A stretch of 43,328 nucleotides of DNA from an uncultured Desulfocapsa sp. (lineage in GTDB: Bacteria > Desulfobacterota > Desulfobulbia > Desulfobulbales > Desulfocapsaceae), in contig CAMZLK010000016.1 of assembly GCA_947311475.1 (NCBI GenBank), forward strand, positions 1-43,328, given 5' to 3'. Position numbers and translations under genes: made by a program. How positions within the stretch are numbered: the first letter of the stretch is position 1; the number at the start of each line of letters is the position of its first letter. The notes below the pieces were generated by a model. The model was not told the DNA's origin and did not search any database. It saw nothing but the letters and a program-made list of their open reading frames with translations. Shown in pieces: positions 8,206 to 18,040 of the stretch.

Positions 8206-9132
8206 ATGAGGAAAAAAATAACGATTATTGGTGCAGGAAATGTTGGTGCAACAGCAGCTCACTGGGCTGCAGCGAAAAATCTTGGTGATATCGTACTTCT
8301 TGATGTGGCCGAAGGTATTCCACAGGGTAAAGCCCTTGACCTTCGTCAGTCCGGCCCCGTTGAGGGCTTCTATTTTGATGTGAAAGGCAGTAATGATTAT
8401 GCAGATACTGCAAATTCTGATGTTGTAATCATCTCAGCAGGGCTTGCCAGAAAACCGGGGATGTCCCGTGACGATCTTCTTGCAATTAATGTTGCCATTG
8501 TAAAATCCTGTGCCGAAGAAGCCGTTAAACATTCTCCTGACTGTGTCCTTATTGTTGTCACCAATCCCATTGATGCCATGGTGCATACTGCATTTACAGT
8601 AACAGGTCATCCAAAAGAAAAAGTTATTGGTATGGCTGGTGTACTCGATTCTGCCAGATACAGAACATTTTTAGCAGAGGCTCTTGGTGTTGCTCCAAAA
8701 GACGTGAGTGCCCTTGTTCTTGGAATCCATGGTGACAACATGATGCCAATGGTTCGCCTTGCAAATGTTGCTGGTGTCCCCATCACAGATCTGCTTTCCA
8801 CTGAAGAGATTGACGCAATTGTTCATCGCACCCAGACTGGAGGCCTTGAGATTGTGAATCATCTGAAAACCGGTTCTGCTTTTTATACGCCTGGGCTTGC
8901 GGCAATAGAAATGGCAGAAGCAGTACTTACCGACTCTAAACGCGTTCTTCCTTGTGCCGCATATCTGGAAGGTGAATTTGGTGTTTCCGGATATTTCCTC
9001 GGGGTGCCGGTGGTAATTGGAGAGAAGGGCGTTGAAAAGATTCTTGAGTTTGAACTCACTGATGAGGAAAAAGAGGCTCTACAGCTCTCTGTGAAGGCTG
9101 TTTCAAAACAGATGGAAGCAACAGGACTGTAG
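8206..9132 (+). CDS. mdh: Malate dehydrogenase (NAD-dependent, LDH-like type)
   Basis: Interconverts malate and oxaloacetate in the cytoplasm. At 308 aa, its length and sequence fit the LDH-like bacterial MDH class. The Rossmann motif is GAGNVGATAAHWAA at the N-terminus, and the NAD-binding Asp follows in VLLDVAEG. The substrate-binding region is GLARKPGMSRDDL and VVTNPIDAM, and the active-site His175 lies in GIHGDNMMPM. The start ATG 8206 is preceded by AAGGA at good spacing. The next gene, yvcK-like, starts 10 bp after its stop, so the two are probably co-transcribed. Confidence 0.97.
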   Translation: MRKKITIIGAGNVGATAAHWAAAKNLGDIVLLDVAEGIPQGKALDLRQSGPVEGFYFDVKGSNDYADTANSDVVIISAGLARKPGMSRDDLLAINVAIVKSCAEEAVKHSPDCVLIVVTNPIDAMVHTAFTVTGHPKEKVIGMAGVLDSARYRTFLAEALGVAPKDVSALVLGIHGDNMMPMVRLANVAGVPITDLLSTEEIDAIVHRTQTGGLEIVNHLKTGSAFYTPGLAAIEMAEAVLTDSKRVLPCAAYLEGEFGVSGYFLGVPVVIGEKGVEKILEFELTDEEKEALQLSVKAVSKQMEATGL

Positions 9133-9142
9133 GAAGATCATT

Positions 9143-11458
9143 GTGGAAGGTGAACCAAACAGACATTCCATGACTCCTGGAGTATTGACGAGTCTGAAGC
9201 GGCTTGGCGGTAAGCTTTTGTCCCCGCTGGATCTCCTTCCACATGAGGATCTTCGCGAAAAACTGGTAGAACTTGTGCTGGCTGGAGTACCTGAAGGAAT
9301 CCCCACTGAAACCGCGTCAGACCTGCAGCAGGTAAAGGATTCATTGGAGAGCGAAACGGTTGACAACCTGAATGTGGTGGTCTTTGGAGGAGGCACTGGT
9401 CTTTCAACAATTATTGGTGGAGATAGTAGGTCTGAGGCCTGGCTAAGGGATCCCTTTTCCGGCTTGAAGGCATTGTTTCCAAAGACACGATCAATTGTTT
9501 GTATAACGGATGACGGAGGCTCTACAGGTGAACTGTTGAAAGATCTGCCCCTTATCGCTCTTGGTGATATTCGACATGTCCTGCTTTCTTCCATTCAACT
9601 AAAGAAGCTTCAAAAAGATTATGGATTGATAAAATCGGATGCTTCCACCTGTGTGGAAATTCTCGCTTCAGTGTTTAATTATCGATTTACTGAAAAGCCC
9701 GAAAGTGCTCAACAGTTGTTGAGTGATTGCGGTTTGAGCCATCAAAACTATCTGCCCGTTGTCATTCAGGCTGTTCTTGAGAAAAATATAGAGAATCTCT
9801 TTGTTGATCCAAGACTTTACGTGACCCTTGAGAGGCCGCACTGTTTAGGGAATCTTATACTTGCATCATCTGTTTACGAACAGATTCCAGAGCATTTCAG
9901 CAATGCAAATCTTGCCGAAGAACCGGAGCTTATTCGGCAAAACCTGCACCGGGGACTGGCATCTCTTTGTGTGATTCTGGGCGCCGATGAAAAGGCGGTC
10001 ATGCCCTGTACCCATATTCCTGCCGAACTAAGTCTTCTGTACACCAATGGTGTTCAGGTTACCGGGGAACATAAATCCGGAAATGCCAACCGGGGATATC
10101 CGGTTGAACATGTGTTTATTAATTTTTGCGATGTTCCAAAGGTTAGTGATGATTTACTGAGCCTGATAAGAAATGCAGATATTATGATCATGGCTCCAGG
10201 CAGTTTGTACAGCTCACTCGTTCCAATTTTTCAGGTACCTCAAATAGCCGATGAGGTCAAAAAGAACACTCAGGCCTTAAAAATTCTTGTGTCTAATCTT
10301 TTGGTGCAAACAGGAGAGACCGATCTAAGCATCAGTGAGCCAGACAGAAAATTTCATTTATCAGATCTGTTAAAGGCTTATGAACAAAACATTCCAGGTG
10401 GGAACGAAGGACTCTTTGATACGGTTTTATGCCTCTCCCTGAAAGATGTGCCAGCAACTGTGATACAGAGTTATGCCGTTGAAGGGAAGATCCCAATTTA
10501 TCTTGATCGTGAAAAGGTGAGTGAGCAGGGGATAGCTCCCCTGGAATGTGGTATTTATTCTTCTTCTGCTTTACGCGAACAGGGTGTTATTCGTCACGAT
10601 CCGCACCAGTTTGCCCTTGTGGTACGTACTTTATGGGCCGCGTCTGCAATTTTTCAAAAAGTGGACAGCGAAAAGGATCCGTCCAGGACTTGCCAGGATA
10701 GCATAAAGTTTTTGACATCCATGCAAACTCCCTGTGTGCGTTACCTTGAAATTGATCGCTATTTATCTGGTATCACTTTTGATCTTCATGGACTGTCTTT
10801 GAAACAACAACAAGCCTTCAAGAAAACGCTTCAAAATATACTATGGAATCATAAGGATATCCCATTAAGCCATCTGCAGTTTGTTAAAGGTGTGGAATGT
10901 GTTTCCAATAAAGACTGGAAACGCAATCAAAATTGGGACAAAGTCTTTTCTTTTTTTGATCCGGAAGATTGTTTTGTTAAAATACGCAAGGATCAGTTTT
11001 CTTCCCGGTTTGATCTTGAAGTGGCATTCCTCGTAGCTTTGGGGCAGGGGCTTCTTGGAAATTATGCCAAAGCCAAGGATATTCGAAAGGTTCGTGCCGA
11101 AGGGATGATAATGGGAAAGGCGTATCACCTTGTGCTCAAAAGCCCAGAAAAAAGGAATTGTTACTTCAATGACGAGGATCTTATTACTTACCTTACTCTG
11201 GCGAGGATGGTACCAGATCCTTCTGATTCAGCTCATTTTACCCGTCTTATAAATGGAGGGGAGGGGTTCACACCTCCCGGACTCCTCATGGGGCTAATGT
11301 ACGCATGGTATCTCGATAACCGGTTTGCATCTCATATTGAATATAAGATGGCTGTTCTGCGCATTGATCATTCTGACCTGATTCCTGAACAGGTACGGAT
11401 GAAAAGTCGAAGAGAAAAACTGACTGTTTTTTTCCGTGAAATAGTTTTTTGTCACTGA
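9143..11458 (+). CDS. YvcK/CofD-family protein with long C-terminal extension
   Basis: A 771-aa protein whose core (about residues 75-420) is of the YvcK/gluconeogenesis-factor family. It has FGGGTGLS at 81-88, ITDDGGSTG around Asp123-Asp124, ALGDIRHVLLSS, and a PGSLYSSLVPIF motif typical of the family. YvcK proteins bind UDP-sugars and influence carbon flow and cell-wall balance. Ordinary members are about 320-450 aa. Here there is an added N-terminal segment of about 75 residues and about 250 extra residues after position 515, which I do not recognise. The start is GTG 9143 with AGGAAG seven to twelve bases upstream. It follows mdh closely, and its stop directly abuts the stop of the convergent hrpA. 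Confidence 0.85.
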   Translation: MEGEPNRHSMTPGVLTSLKRLGGKLLSPLDLLPHEDLREKLVELVLAGVPEGIPTETASDLQQVKDSLESETVDNLNVVVFGGGTGLSTIIGGDSRSEAWLRDPFSGLKALFPKTRSIVCITDDGGSTGELLKDLPLIALGDIRHVLLSSIQLKKLQKDYGLIKSDASTCVEILASVFNYRFTEKPESAQQLLSDCGLSHQNYLPVVIQAVLEKNIENLFVDPRLYVTLERPHCLGNLILASSVYEQIPEHFSNANLAEEPELIRQNLHRGLASLCVILGADEKAVMPCTHIPAELSLLYTNGVQVTGEHKSGNANRGYPVEHVFINFCDVPKVSDDLLSLIRNADIMIMAPGSLYSSLVPIFQVPQIADEVKKNTQALKILVSNLLVQTGETDLSISEPDRKFHLSDLLKAYEQNIPGGNEGLFDTVLCLSLKDVPATVIQSYAVEGKIPIYLDREKVSEQGIAPLECGIYSSSALREQGVIRHDPHQFALVVRTLWAASAIFQKVDSEKDPSRTCQDSIKFLTSMQTPCVRYLEIDRYLSGITFDLHGLSLKQQQAFKKTLQNILWNHKDIPLSHLQFVKGVECVSNKDWKRNQNWDKVFSFFDPEDCFVKIRKDQFSSRFDLEVAFLVALGQGLLGNYAKAKDIRKVRAEGMIMGKAYHLVLKSPEKRNCYFNDEDLITYLTLARMVPDPSDSAHFTRLINGGEGFTPPGLLMGLMYAWYLDNRFASHIEYKMAVLRIDHSDLIPEQVRMKSRREKLTVFFREIVFCH

Positions 11459-14400
11459 CTATCTCCCCTGCACCCCTGGACAGAGAGACTGAACCTGTTG
11501 CCACTGCAATTTTAACTTCTTTGCAGAAACCTGTGCACCACCTCTTAACTCCGGTGCAAAGATTGTTACACGATAATCATTTACCATTGTGATGTATTTC
11601 GATAGTGCTTCTCTGCAATCATAGGGCAGGTCGCCAAGGTCACTGGGAACCTTCCTGATCCTGTCAAGATAGGGCAGCAGCTGTTGTTCCTTTGCCCGAT
11701 CTTTGGCAGGGTTTGCATGGGCTCGCTCGATCCGAATCATAAGAGCTTGAAAGTATCTGGCACAACCCGCAAGATCATTTTCTGATTTTACCGTCAACAA
11801 GTCTTTTGGTAAAATAGCTTCCAGCAACTGTGCATATTCGTTGTACTGTTCCTGGCTGTATGTATGGCTCTTTTGGCTAAGTGCTTTAAATCGTGTTATG
11901 TGATCCGAGACATCCTTTCGTTTGCGAAGTGCCGAAAACAGTTTATCACATATCTCCTGCCCTTTTCGAAATAGACCCTGTTCTTGTACTTTTCTTAATT
12001 CTGCTTCAAAAACATCTTTTGTGGGGATAGTTTCAAGATCTGTACTGAAAAGGGAGCGCATGATAAAGGCAGTCAGTGCATCAGTTGTTTTTGTCCTGTT
12101 GCCAAACATATTGATGAGCCACTGTGCCGAGGGGCCGGAAAGGATAGTGTGGCAGTATTTTTTGAGGCTTTTAAACTGGTCCTTGAAGTGGAGCTGATAA
12201 AGGTACAGGCTGCCTGCAATGTTTTGCTCAGATGTCTTTTTTAGATCTGTTTCAAAGGTGATCCTGACCCCACCCCGATTCTTTTCTACATGCAGGGTTG
12301 GGTAAAGGTATCCGGCAACTTCTTTTGTTGCAGTGAACAAGGGTGTTCTTCGTTCAAGGTTCTCAAAATCCCATTTTGTGAAAATCTTGTTTTGCCAGCG
12401 TTCAAGTGACTGACTGATTTTAGCACTTGGAGTGACTTTGGTTTTAGGACCTGCTGCAACTTTTTGGCTGAGTTTGTGAAGGACTCTCCCTGTGGCAACT
12501 GTTCTTCCTGCAGGATCAAAAAGAAGGTAGCGCATTGTTAAGTGAGGGGGAAGTTTCTCAGGCCAGTCTGAACGGGTTATTTTTATACGAAACATCTTGA
12601 AAATACCGAGTTCAAGGGCGTGATACAAAGAACCTTCATAATGGTTACAGTCATCAAGCAGGAGGTCTACGGTATTGTTAATGGGAATCAGATGTTTCCG
12701 TATTCGTTTGGGCAATCCTTTTAGCAGGAAGGTTACTTTTTCTTTTAAAAGACCGGGGACAAGCCATTCAAAGCTTGATTCTGAAAAAGTATCAACCCCG
12801 TCCAGCGGGATACGTACAGTTACACCATCGTCTTCTTCACCAGGCGCAAGATGGTATTTGAGAAGTAATTTATTCCCTCCGATTCGGAGTTGTCTTGGAA
12901 AATCCTGCAACTCTCTCTCTTCTGGCCTGCGGGTGAGGATATCCTCTTCCTGCATTTCCAGAAAAGATTTTCCTTTTTTCTTTTGTAAAAACCGATTTAA
13001 GGTAAAACGATCATAAACGCTATCAGGCAATCTTGTGTCGTAAAAGAGATGGAGTGTGGTGTCATCCACCACAAGATCTCTTTTGCGTAGACGTTCTTCA
13101 GTGTTTTGCCACTTTTTAAGAAGATCAATATTCTTTTGCAGAAAAGGGTAGTTACCATTAATTGCATTTTCAAGTAAGCCTTGCTGGATGAATATCTGCT
13201 TTGCTTCTGCCCTGTTTTTTTGGGCTGTTCTTCCAAAATTTACAATTCTATCAGCAGATAAAACAAGGCCAAACAAAGTGATTTTTTCATCAGCCACAAC
13301 CTGTCCACTCTTCTTTTGCCAGCGAGGGTTTGACCACGATCTGCGACTGAGATGGTTTGAGGCCTCAATAATCCAATTCACTTCAACATTTGAAACTGTA
13401 AGGGCGTAAAGTCGGTTGGTTTCAAGAAAAGTGGCGGCAATGATCCATTTTCCGGAACTGTGGAATTGGTGGGAACCGGGAAAGACCATAAATTCCTTTC
13501 CACCGGCGCCCTGGTAGAGTTTTTTTTCTTTTTCTTTTTTGAGCCCGATATTACGGAGAAAACCAGTACAAAGGCTTTTGTGTAAGGCGGGATATGCTGC
13601 CGGCTTTTTATTATCGGTGAAGCCTTTTTCACGTTCAAGGATTCTGCTTAACTGTTCATGAAGATCTAACCATTCACGCATACGTTGGAAAGAGAGGTAA
13701 TGGCTTTTACAAAACCTTTTCAATCTTCCCCATGAAAGTCCTTTTTCTTTTCCCTCATGAAAGAGATCCCAGATGGCCAGCAGACCTAAAAAATCCGAGT
13801 GCTGGTGAGCGAATTTTTTATGGGCGTTATCGGCCAGTGTTTCTTTATCAGCAGGGCGTACTCGTGGATCCTGGATGGCAAGAGCCGGTGCAATTATTTT
13901 TAATTCACGCACGCAGTTGTTTTCCCGTGCTGCAATTAAAATCCGGGAAATAGGTGGATCAATGGGAAGTCTTGCCATCAAGAGCCCAATCTGGTTGAGT
14001 TTGTTGTCGCTGGTAAGTGCCCCAAGCTCTTTTAAAAGATTGTAACCATCCCTGATTGCACCAGGGTGAGGTGGTTCGATAAATGGAAAATCAAAGGGGG
14101 AGCCAAGATCCATACTGATCATTTGCAGGATAACATCAGCAAGGTTGGAGCGTTTGATCTCAGGGAGCATATAGTGGTCCCTGGCAAGATAATCTTCCTC
14201 GGAATATAACCTGATACAGATTCCAGGGCCAATTCTTCCACAACGGCCTTTTCGCTGGTCTGCACTGGCCCGTGAAATTCTGGTGATTGGCAGGCTTGTG
14301 GTTCTTGCCCGTACATTATATTGGGCTATTCTTGCAAGTCCTGAGTCTATAACATAGCGAATCCCTGGTACTGTTATTGATGTTTCTGCAACATTAGTGG

Positions 14401-15232
14401 CAACAACGACCTTCGTTTTGTTCGATGCTTTAAAGATCCTTTTCTGGTCGGCAGCAGCAAGTCTTCCAAACATGGGAAGAATTAAGCAATCCGGAATTTT
14501 TCCTTCAAGCAGAGAGCAGCACTCTCTGATGTCTTTTTCCGTGGGAAGAAAAATAAGAGTATCTTCAGGTGGTTTCCCGTAATAGAGTTCAACCATGGTT
14601 TTAACACACAGGTCTACGTAAGAAACATCCTCTTTCACCTCAACATCGTTAATGTCATGATATTGAACCTCTACCGGATAGCTGCGTCCTTCAACTTCCA
14701 GTATGGGGGCGTTGTCAAAATGTTTTGCAAATATTTTTGTATCAATGGTGGCTGAGGTGATGATGAGCTTTAAATCAGGTCGTTCCGGGAGAAGATTTTT
14801 GAGATAACCCAGTAAAAAGTCAATATTCAGGCTTCGTTCATGGGCTTCATCGATTATGATAACGCCATATTTTTTTAACAGAGGATCTTTGCGGGTTTCA
14901 GCAAGGAGTACCCCATCTGTCATAAATTTTATTCGGGTATTTTTACTGGTTTTATCGTGAAAACGGATTTTATAGCCAACGAGATCCCTTAATGTTCCAA
15001 GTTCAGTGGCAACCCTTGCAGAAACAGAGGTTGCTGCAACTCTTCGTGGCTGGGTGCATCCTATATGAAAAGATTCTTCAGGAAAGGATTCCAGACAAAA
15101 TTTGGGGAGCTGGGTGGTTTTTCCTGAGCCAGTCTCACCGGAAACAATGATTACCTGATTATTCTGGAACAGTTCGAGAAACGATTCTCTGTATGAAACA
15201 ATCGGAAGATCTGTGGGATAGTTTAGTTGCAT
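11459..15232 (-). CDS. hrpA: ATP-dependent RNA helicase HrpA
   Basis: A 1257-aa DEAH-box helicase, close to the usual 1300 aa of HrpA. The helicase core is at the N-terminus: Walker A GETGSGKTTQ at about 30-40, motif II IIIDEAHERSL, motif III ITSATID, and the C-terminal motif VVATNVAETSITVPGIRYVI plus QRKGRCGR. The HA2/OB region follows, and the long C-terminal half is the HrpA-specific (DUF3418-type) region. The family acts on mRNA and stalled ribosomes in the cytoplasm. The start is ATG 15232 without a clear ribosome-binding site. It converges with the YvcK-like gene with no gap between the stop codons. Confidence 0.95.
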   Translation of the reverse strand: MQLNYPTDLPIVSYRESFLELFQNNQVIIVSGETGSGKTTQLPKFCLESFPEESFHIGCTQPRRVAATSVSARVATELGTLRDLVGYKIRFHDKTSKNTRIKFMTDGVLLAETRKDPLLKKYGVIIIDEAHERSLNIDFLLGYLKNLLPERPDLKLIITSATIDTKIFAKHFDNAPILEVEGRSYPVEVQYHDINDVEVKEDVSYVDLCVKTMVELYYGKPPEDTLIFLPTEKDIRECCSLLEGKIPDCLILPMFGRLAAADQKRIFKASNKTKVVVATNVAETSITVPGIRYVIDSGLARIAQYNVRARTTSLPITRISRASADQRKGRCGRIGPGICIRLYSEEDYLARDHYMLPEIKRSNLADVILQMISMDLGSPFDFPFIEPPHPGAIRDGYNLLKELGALTSDNKLNQIGLLMARLPIDPPISRILIAARENNCVRELKIIAPALAIQDPRVRPADKETLADNAHKKFAHQHSDFLGLLAIWDLFHEGKEKGLSWGRLKRFCKSHYLSFQRMREWLDLHEQLSRILEREKGFTDNKKPAAYPALHKSLCTGFLRNIGLKKEKEKKLYQGAGGKEFMVFPGSHQFHSSGKWIIAATFLETNRLYALTVSNVEVNWIIEASNHLSRRSWSNPRWQKKSGQVVADEKITLFGLVLSADRIVNFGRTAQKNRAEAKQIFIQQGLLENAINGNYPFLQKNIDLLKKWQNTEERLRKRDLVVDDTTLHLFYDTRLPDSVYDRFTLNRFLQKKKGKSFLEMQEEDILTRRPEERELQDFPRQLRIGGNKLLLKYHLAPGEEDDGVTVRIPLDGVDTFSESSFEWLVPGLLKEKVTFLLKGLPKRIRKHLIPINNTVDLLLDDCNHYEGSLYHALELGIFKMFRIKITRSDWPEKLPPHLTMRYLLFDPAGRTVATGRVLHKLSQKVAAGPKTKVTPSAKISQSLERWQNKIFTKWDFENLERRTPLFTATKEVAGYLYPTLHVEKNRGGVRITFETDLKKTSEQNIAGSLYLYQLHFKDQFKSLKKYCHTILSGPSAQWLINMFGNRTKTTDALTAFIMRSLFSTDLETIPTKDVFEAELRKVQEQGLFRKGQEICDKLFSALRKRKDVSDHITRFKALSQKSHTYSQEQYNEYAQLLEAILPKDLLTVKSENDLAGCARYFQALMIRIERAHANPAKDRAKEQQLLPYLDRIRKVPSDLGDLPYDCREALSKYITMVNDYRVTIFAPELRGGAQVSAKKLKLQWQQVQSLCPGVQGR

Positions 15233-15362
15233 TGTAAGCGATGTTTTAAAACAGTAGATATGGTATAAATCCGGCTGTTATTTTGTACACGGGAATGAAC
15301 TGTCTGTCACGGCTAAAGAAGTTTCAATAATTTCACACAGGAGTTTTTTGTACATTGTACCT

Positions 15363-15442
15363 GTGCCTTATTCCCCAAAACCGTAATAAAAAAACATAAG
15401 CATGTGAGAGTAAAAAAATATCAAAATGTTACAAATAGCAAC
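15363..15442 (+). repeat. R2 repeat, copy C (left part only)
   Basis: GTGCCTTATTCC, then GTAATAAAAAA, CATGTGAGAGT, AATATCAAAATGTTAC and ATAGCAAC align in order with 4213-4290. The right end (CGAGGCAC) is missing. It lies in the 250-bp gap between hrpA and priA, which are divergent, so it is close to both promoters. Confidence 0.7.
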
Positions 15443-15483
15443 AAAGCACTTACTTACAGTTTTCTGCGTTAGTACTCAATTAA

Positions 15484-17994
15484 GTGAAGGGGATGAGTAG
15501 AATAGAGGTCGCTGTGGCGGCTCCTCTCAGGCATACTCTTTCCTACTCCTTTGATGCTGAAGTTTATGGTGATCCAGTCGGAAGAAGGGTGCTGGTACGA
15601 ATGGGCGCCCAACAGATAACGGGTTATGTGCTCGGAGAGCAGTCGGAAGAAGATGTTCATTATAAGATTCTGCCCGTAATTCGTTTTCTTGACGAAATTG
15701 CACTTTTCCCTGATAATCTTGTCACTTTTTTCAGGTGGATTGCAGATTATTATCATTATCCCATCGGAGAGGTGATAAAAACTGCCCTTCCGGGAGGCAT
15801 GACCTTGCGTAGTAGAAAGGTCGTCAAGCTAAACAATAAAGGCCTTGAAAATAGATTTTGCTGGGTTGCCACTGATACAGAAGAGCCTGATTGGTTTAAA
15901 ATTTTGGTTCAGAAGAAACAGCTGACCCCAGCAGTATCCAAAAAAGTATTAGCTGATAGCAGATGGCGCAAGATTTTAAAAAATTGGCAAAAACAGGGGG
16001 CTATAAGGATTGAAAACGTCCTGGATAAACAAAAAACATCAGAAAAACGTGAGATTTGTTATTCCAGTAGCAGCTCAATCTCTTTACCGGTTGAGATCGG
16101 AGGAGAAGAGTGGAAAGAAGAGCTGAAACGTGCCGCTAAACAGATTGTTAACGGAAAACAACTCACCGTTCCTCTGGTACGAACATTAATCTGCATTGAA
16201 AAACTAGCAATTGAGCAGGGGCAGGATGCAGTTGCAGCCAAGGATATTCGCAGACTGTACAGTGGTGCTTCCAAAGCACTTAAAGTACTTGAAGAACGTG
16301 GTCTGGTGAGTGTTCAACAGCGGCGCGTCTACAGGAACCCCTTTGGTGAAACACTCACCCATTTCAAGAAACCGGAAAAACTCAGTGATGAGCAAAATGA
16401 TGTCCTTGATAAAATAATTCCTGCCCTGGAAGAACGCTCCTATGCACCATTTCTACTTCATGGTGTGACCGGATGCGGAAAAACTGAAGTATATCTCAGA
16501 GCTGCAGAAAAAACCCTGGAACTTGGACGTGATGTTCTGGTTTTGGTACCGGAAATCGCACTTGCAACCCAACTTGAAGCTCATTTTGTCTCAAGGTTTG
16601 GAGACCAGGTTGTGCTTCTCCATTCGGGCCTTAGTTCTGGAGAGAGATATGATCAATGGAGTCTTGCAGCAAGTGGCAAGGGGAAAATTGTAATTGGAGC
16701 ACGATCGGCAGTTTTCGCCCCTCTGGCCGATCCTGGCCTTATTGTTGTTGATGAAGAACATGATACTGCATACAAGCAGGATGATGGACTTCGCTATAAT
16801 GGCCGGGATCTTGCTATTCTTCGGGCACGTAACAATGATGCTGTTGTTGTTCTTGGTTCGGGGACGCCAACCATTACGAGTTTTGCCAGTGCGAAGTTAA
16901 AAAAATTTCAGCTTCTTACAATGGCCCACAGGGTTGAAAACCGACCCCTTCCAAATGTGCACATCGTGGATCTTCGGGTAAAGAAAGAGAAGGTGTATGG
17001 TGAGGCCATAGGACATAAGTTACGTGGTGAGCTTGAGATTAATCTGGAACATAAAAAACAGTCAATTCTTCTTTTAAATCGTCGTGGCTTCTCTTCTGTT
17101 TACCTCTGTAAAGATTGCGGGGAACCTGTTACTTGTCTCCATTGCCACGTGTCTTTAACCTATCACAAAAAAAGAGCAAAACTGGTCTGCCATTATTGTG
17201 GATATACTTTGGAAGAAAATGTGATTTGCAGTGCCTGCAGATCATCTGATCTTGTCCCTGTTGGGTTTGGCACAGAGCGAATCGAGATGGAATTACGGGA
17301 AAATTTTCCTGAGGCCCGTGTGGCTCGTATTGATTCAGATACAGCAGCCGATAGACGAAAATTTATAGCACTGTTAAAAAAAATGCATTCCCGTGAAATA
17401 GATATCCTGATTGGAACGCAAATGATTGCCAAAGGGCATGATTTTCCACATGTTACTCTTGTTGGAGTCGTATGGGCAGATGGGGGCTTGAATATGCCGG
17501 ATTATCGTGGAGCTGAGCGCACCTATCAATTATTGTCCCAGGTGACAGGGCGTGCAGGCAGGGGAGAGAGTCCCGGCAGAGTTATCATCCAGACATTACG
17601 GCCTGAACATTATGCAATCCAGTTTGCACGAGTTCACGCTTATGAAAAATTGTACGAAAAAGAGATGGCGATTCGTGAAAACCCCATGTTTCCACCGTAT
17701 CTGAGATTGATCAATATTAAAATTTCAGGTACTGCTGAGGCCCAGGTGCAGGCAACTGCCGCGAAGCTTGCTGGTCTTTGTCGTGCTGCAAGAGCCGGCG
17801 GTGTTGAAGTTTTAGGGCCGGCTCCTGCTCCAATTGATCGTATTCGTGATCGTTATCGATGGCAGCTTTTGTTGAAAGGTGTTGAATCTGTGAATTTGCA
17901 CAAAGTGTGCGAGCAAATCATTGACAAGCAATCCAGTTTAGTAAAAGGGGATGTGAGGATTGCCATAGATGTGGATCCGGAAAGCATGATGTAA
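15484..17994 (+). CDS. priA: Primosomal protein N' (replication restart helicase PriA)
   Basis: An 836-aa helicase that reloads the replisome at stalled forks. The N-terminal 3'-DNA-binding domain is present (RIEVAVAAPLRHTLSYSF). The helicase core has Walker A GVTGCGKTEVYL at about 326, the DEEH box (VVDEEHDTAYKQ) at about 422, and VLGSGTPTITSF. The PriA zinc-binding insert with eight Cys is at about 541-592 (CKDCGEPVTCLHCH, CHYCG, CSAC). The final domain ends VRIAIDVDPESMM, typical of PriA. The start is GTG 15484 or ATG 15493; GAAGGGG lies too close to the ATG, so the GTG or leaderless use is possible. Confidence 0.96.
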   Translation: MKGMSRIEVAVAAPLRHTLSYSFDAEVYGDPVGRRVLVRMGAQQITGYVLGEQSEEDVHYKILPVIRFLDEIALFPDNLVTFFRWIADYYHYPIGEVIKTALPGGMTLRSRKVVKLNNKGLENRFCWVATDTEEPDWFKILVQKKQLTPAVSKKVLADSRWRKILKNWQKQGAIRIENVLDKQKTSEKREICYSSSSSISLPVEIGGEEWKEELKRAAKQIVNGKQLTVPLVRTLICIEKLAIEQGQDAVAAKDIRRLYSGASKALKVLEERGLVSVQQRRVYRNPFGETLTHFKKPEKLSDEQNDVLDKIIPALEERSYAPFLLHGVTGCGKTEVYLRAAEKTLELGRDVLVLVPEIALATQLEAHFVSRFGDQVVLLHSGLSSGERYDQWSLAASGKGKIVIGARSAVFAPLADPGLIVVDEEHDTAYKQDDGLRYNGRDLAILRARNNDAVVVLGSGTPTITSFASAKLKKFQLLTMAHRVENRPLPNVHIVDLRVKKEKVYGEAIGHKLRGELEINLEHKKQSILLLNRRGFSSVYLCKDCGEPVTCLHCHVSLTYHKKRAKLVCHYCGYTLEENVICSACRSSDLVPVGFGTERIEMELRENFPEARVARIDSDTAADRRKFIALLKKMHSREIDILIGTQMIAKGHDFPHVTLVGVVWADGGLNMPDYRGAERTYQLLSQVTGRAGRGESPGRVIIQTLRPEHYAIQFARVHAYEKLYEKEMAIRENPMFPPYLRLINIKISGTAEAQVQATAAKLAGLCRAARAGGVEVLGPAPAPIDRIRDRYRWQLLLKGVESVNLHKVCEQIIDKQSSLVKGDVRIAIDVDPESMM

Positions 17995-18013
17995 AGAGAA
18001 ACTTGCAGGTGTA

Positions 18014-18033
18014 GAGTTTTTACGAACCCATCA
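18014..18033. repeat. R1 end fragment
   Basis: GAGTTTTTACGAACCCATCA is the inverted form of the left end of the R1 copy at 24134 (TGATGG then TCGTAAAAACTC). No partner arm is seen, so it is a remnant or a solo end, directly after the priA stop. Confidence 0.45.
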
Positions 18034-18040
18034 GGAAGGA

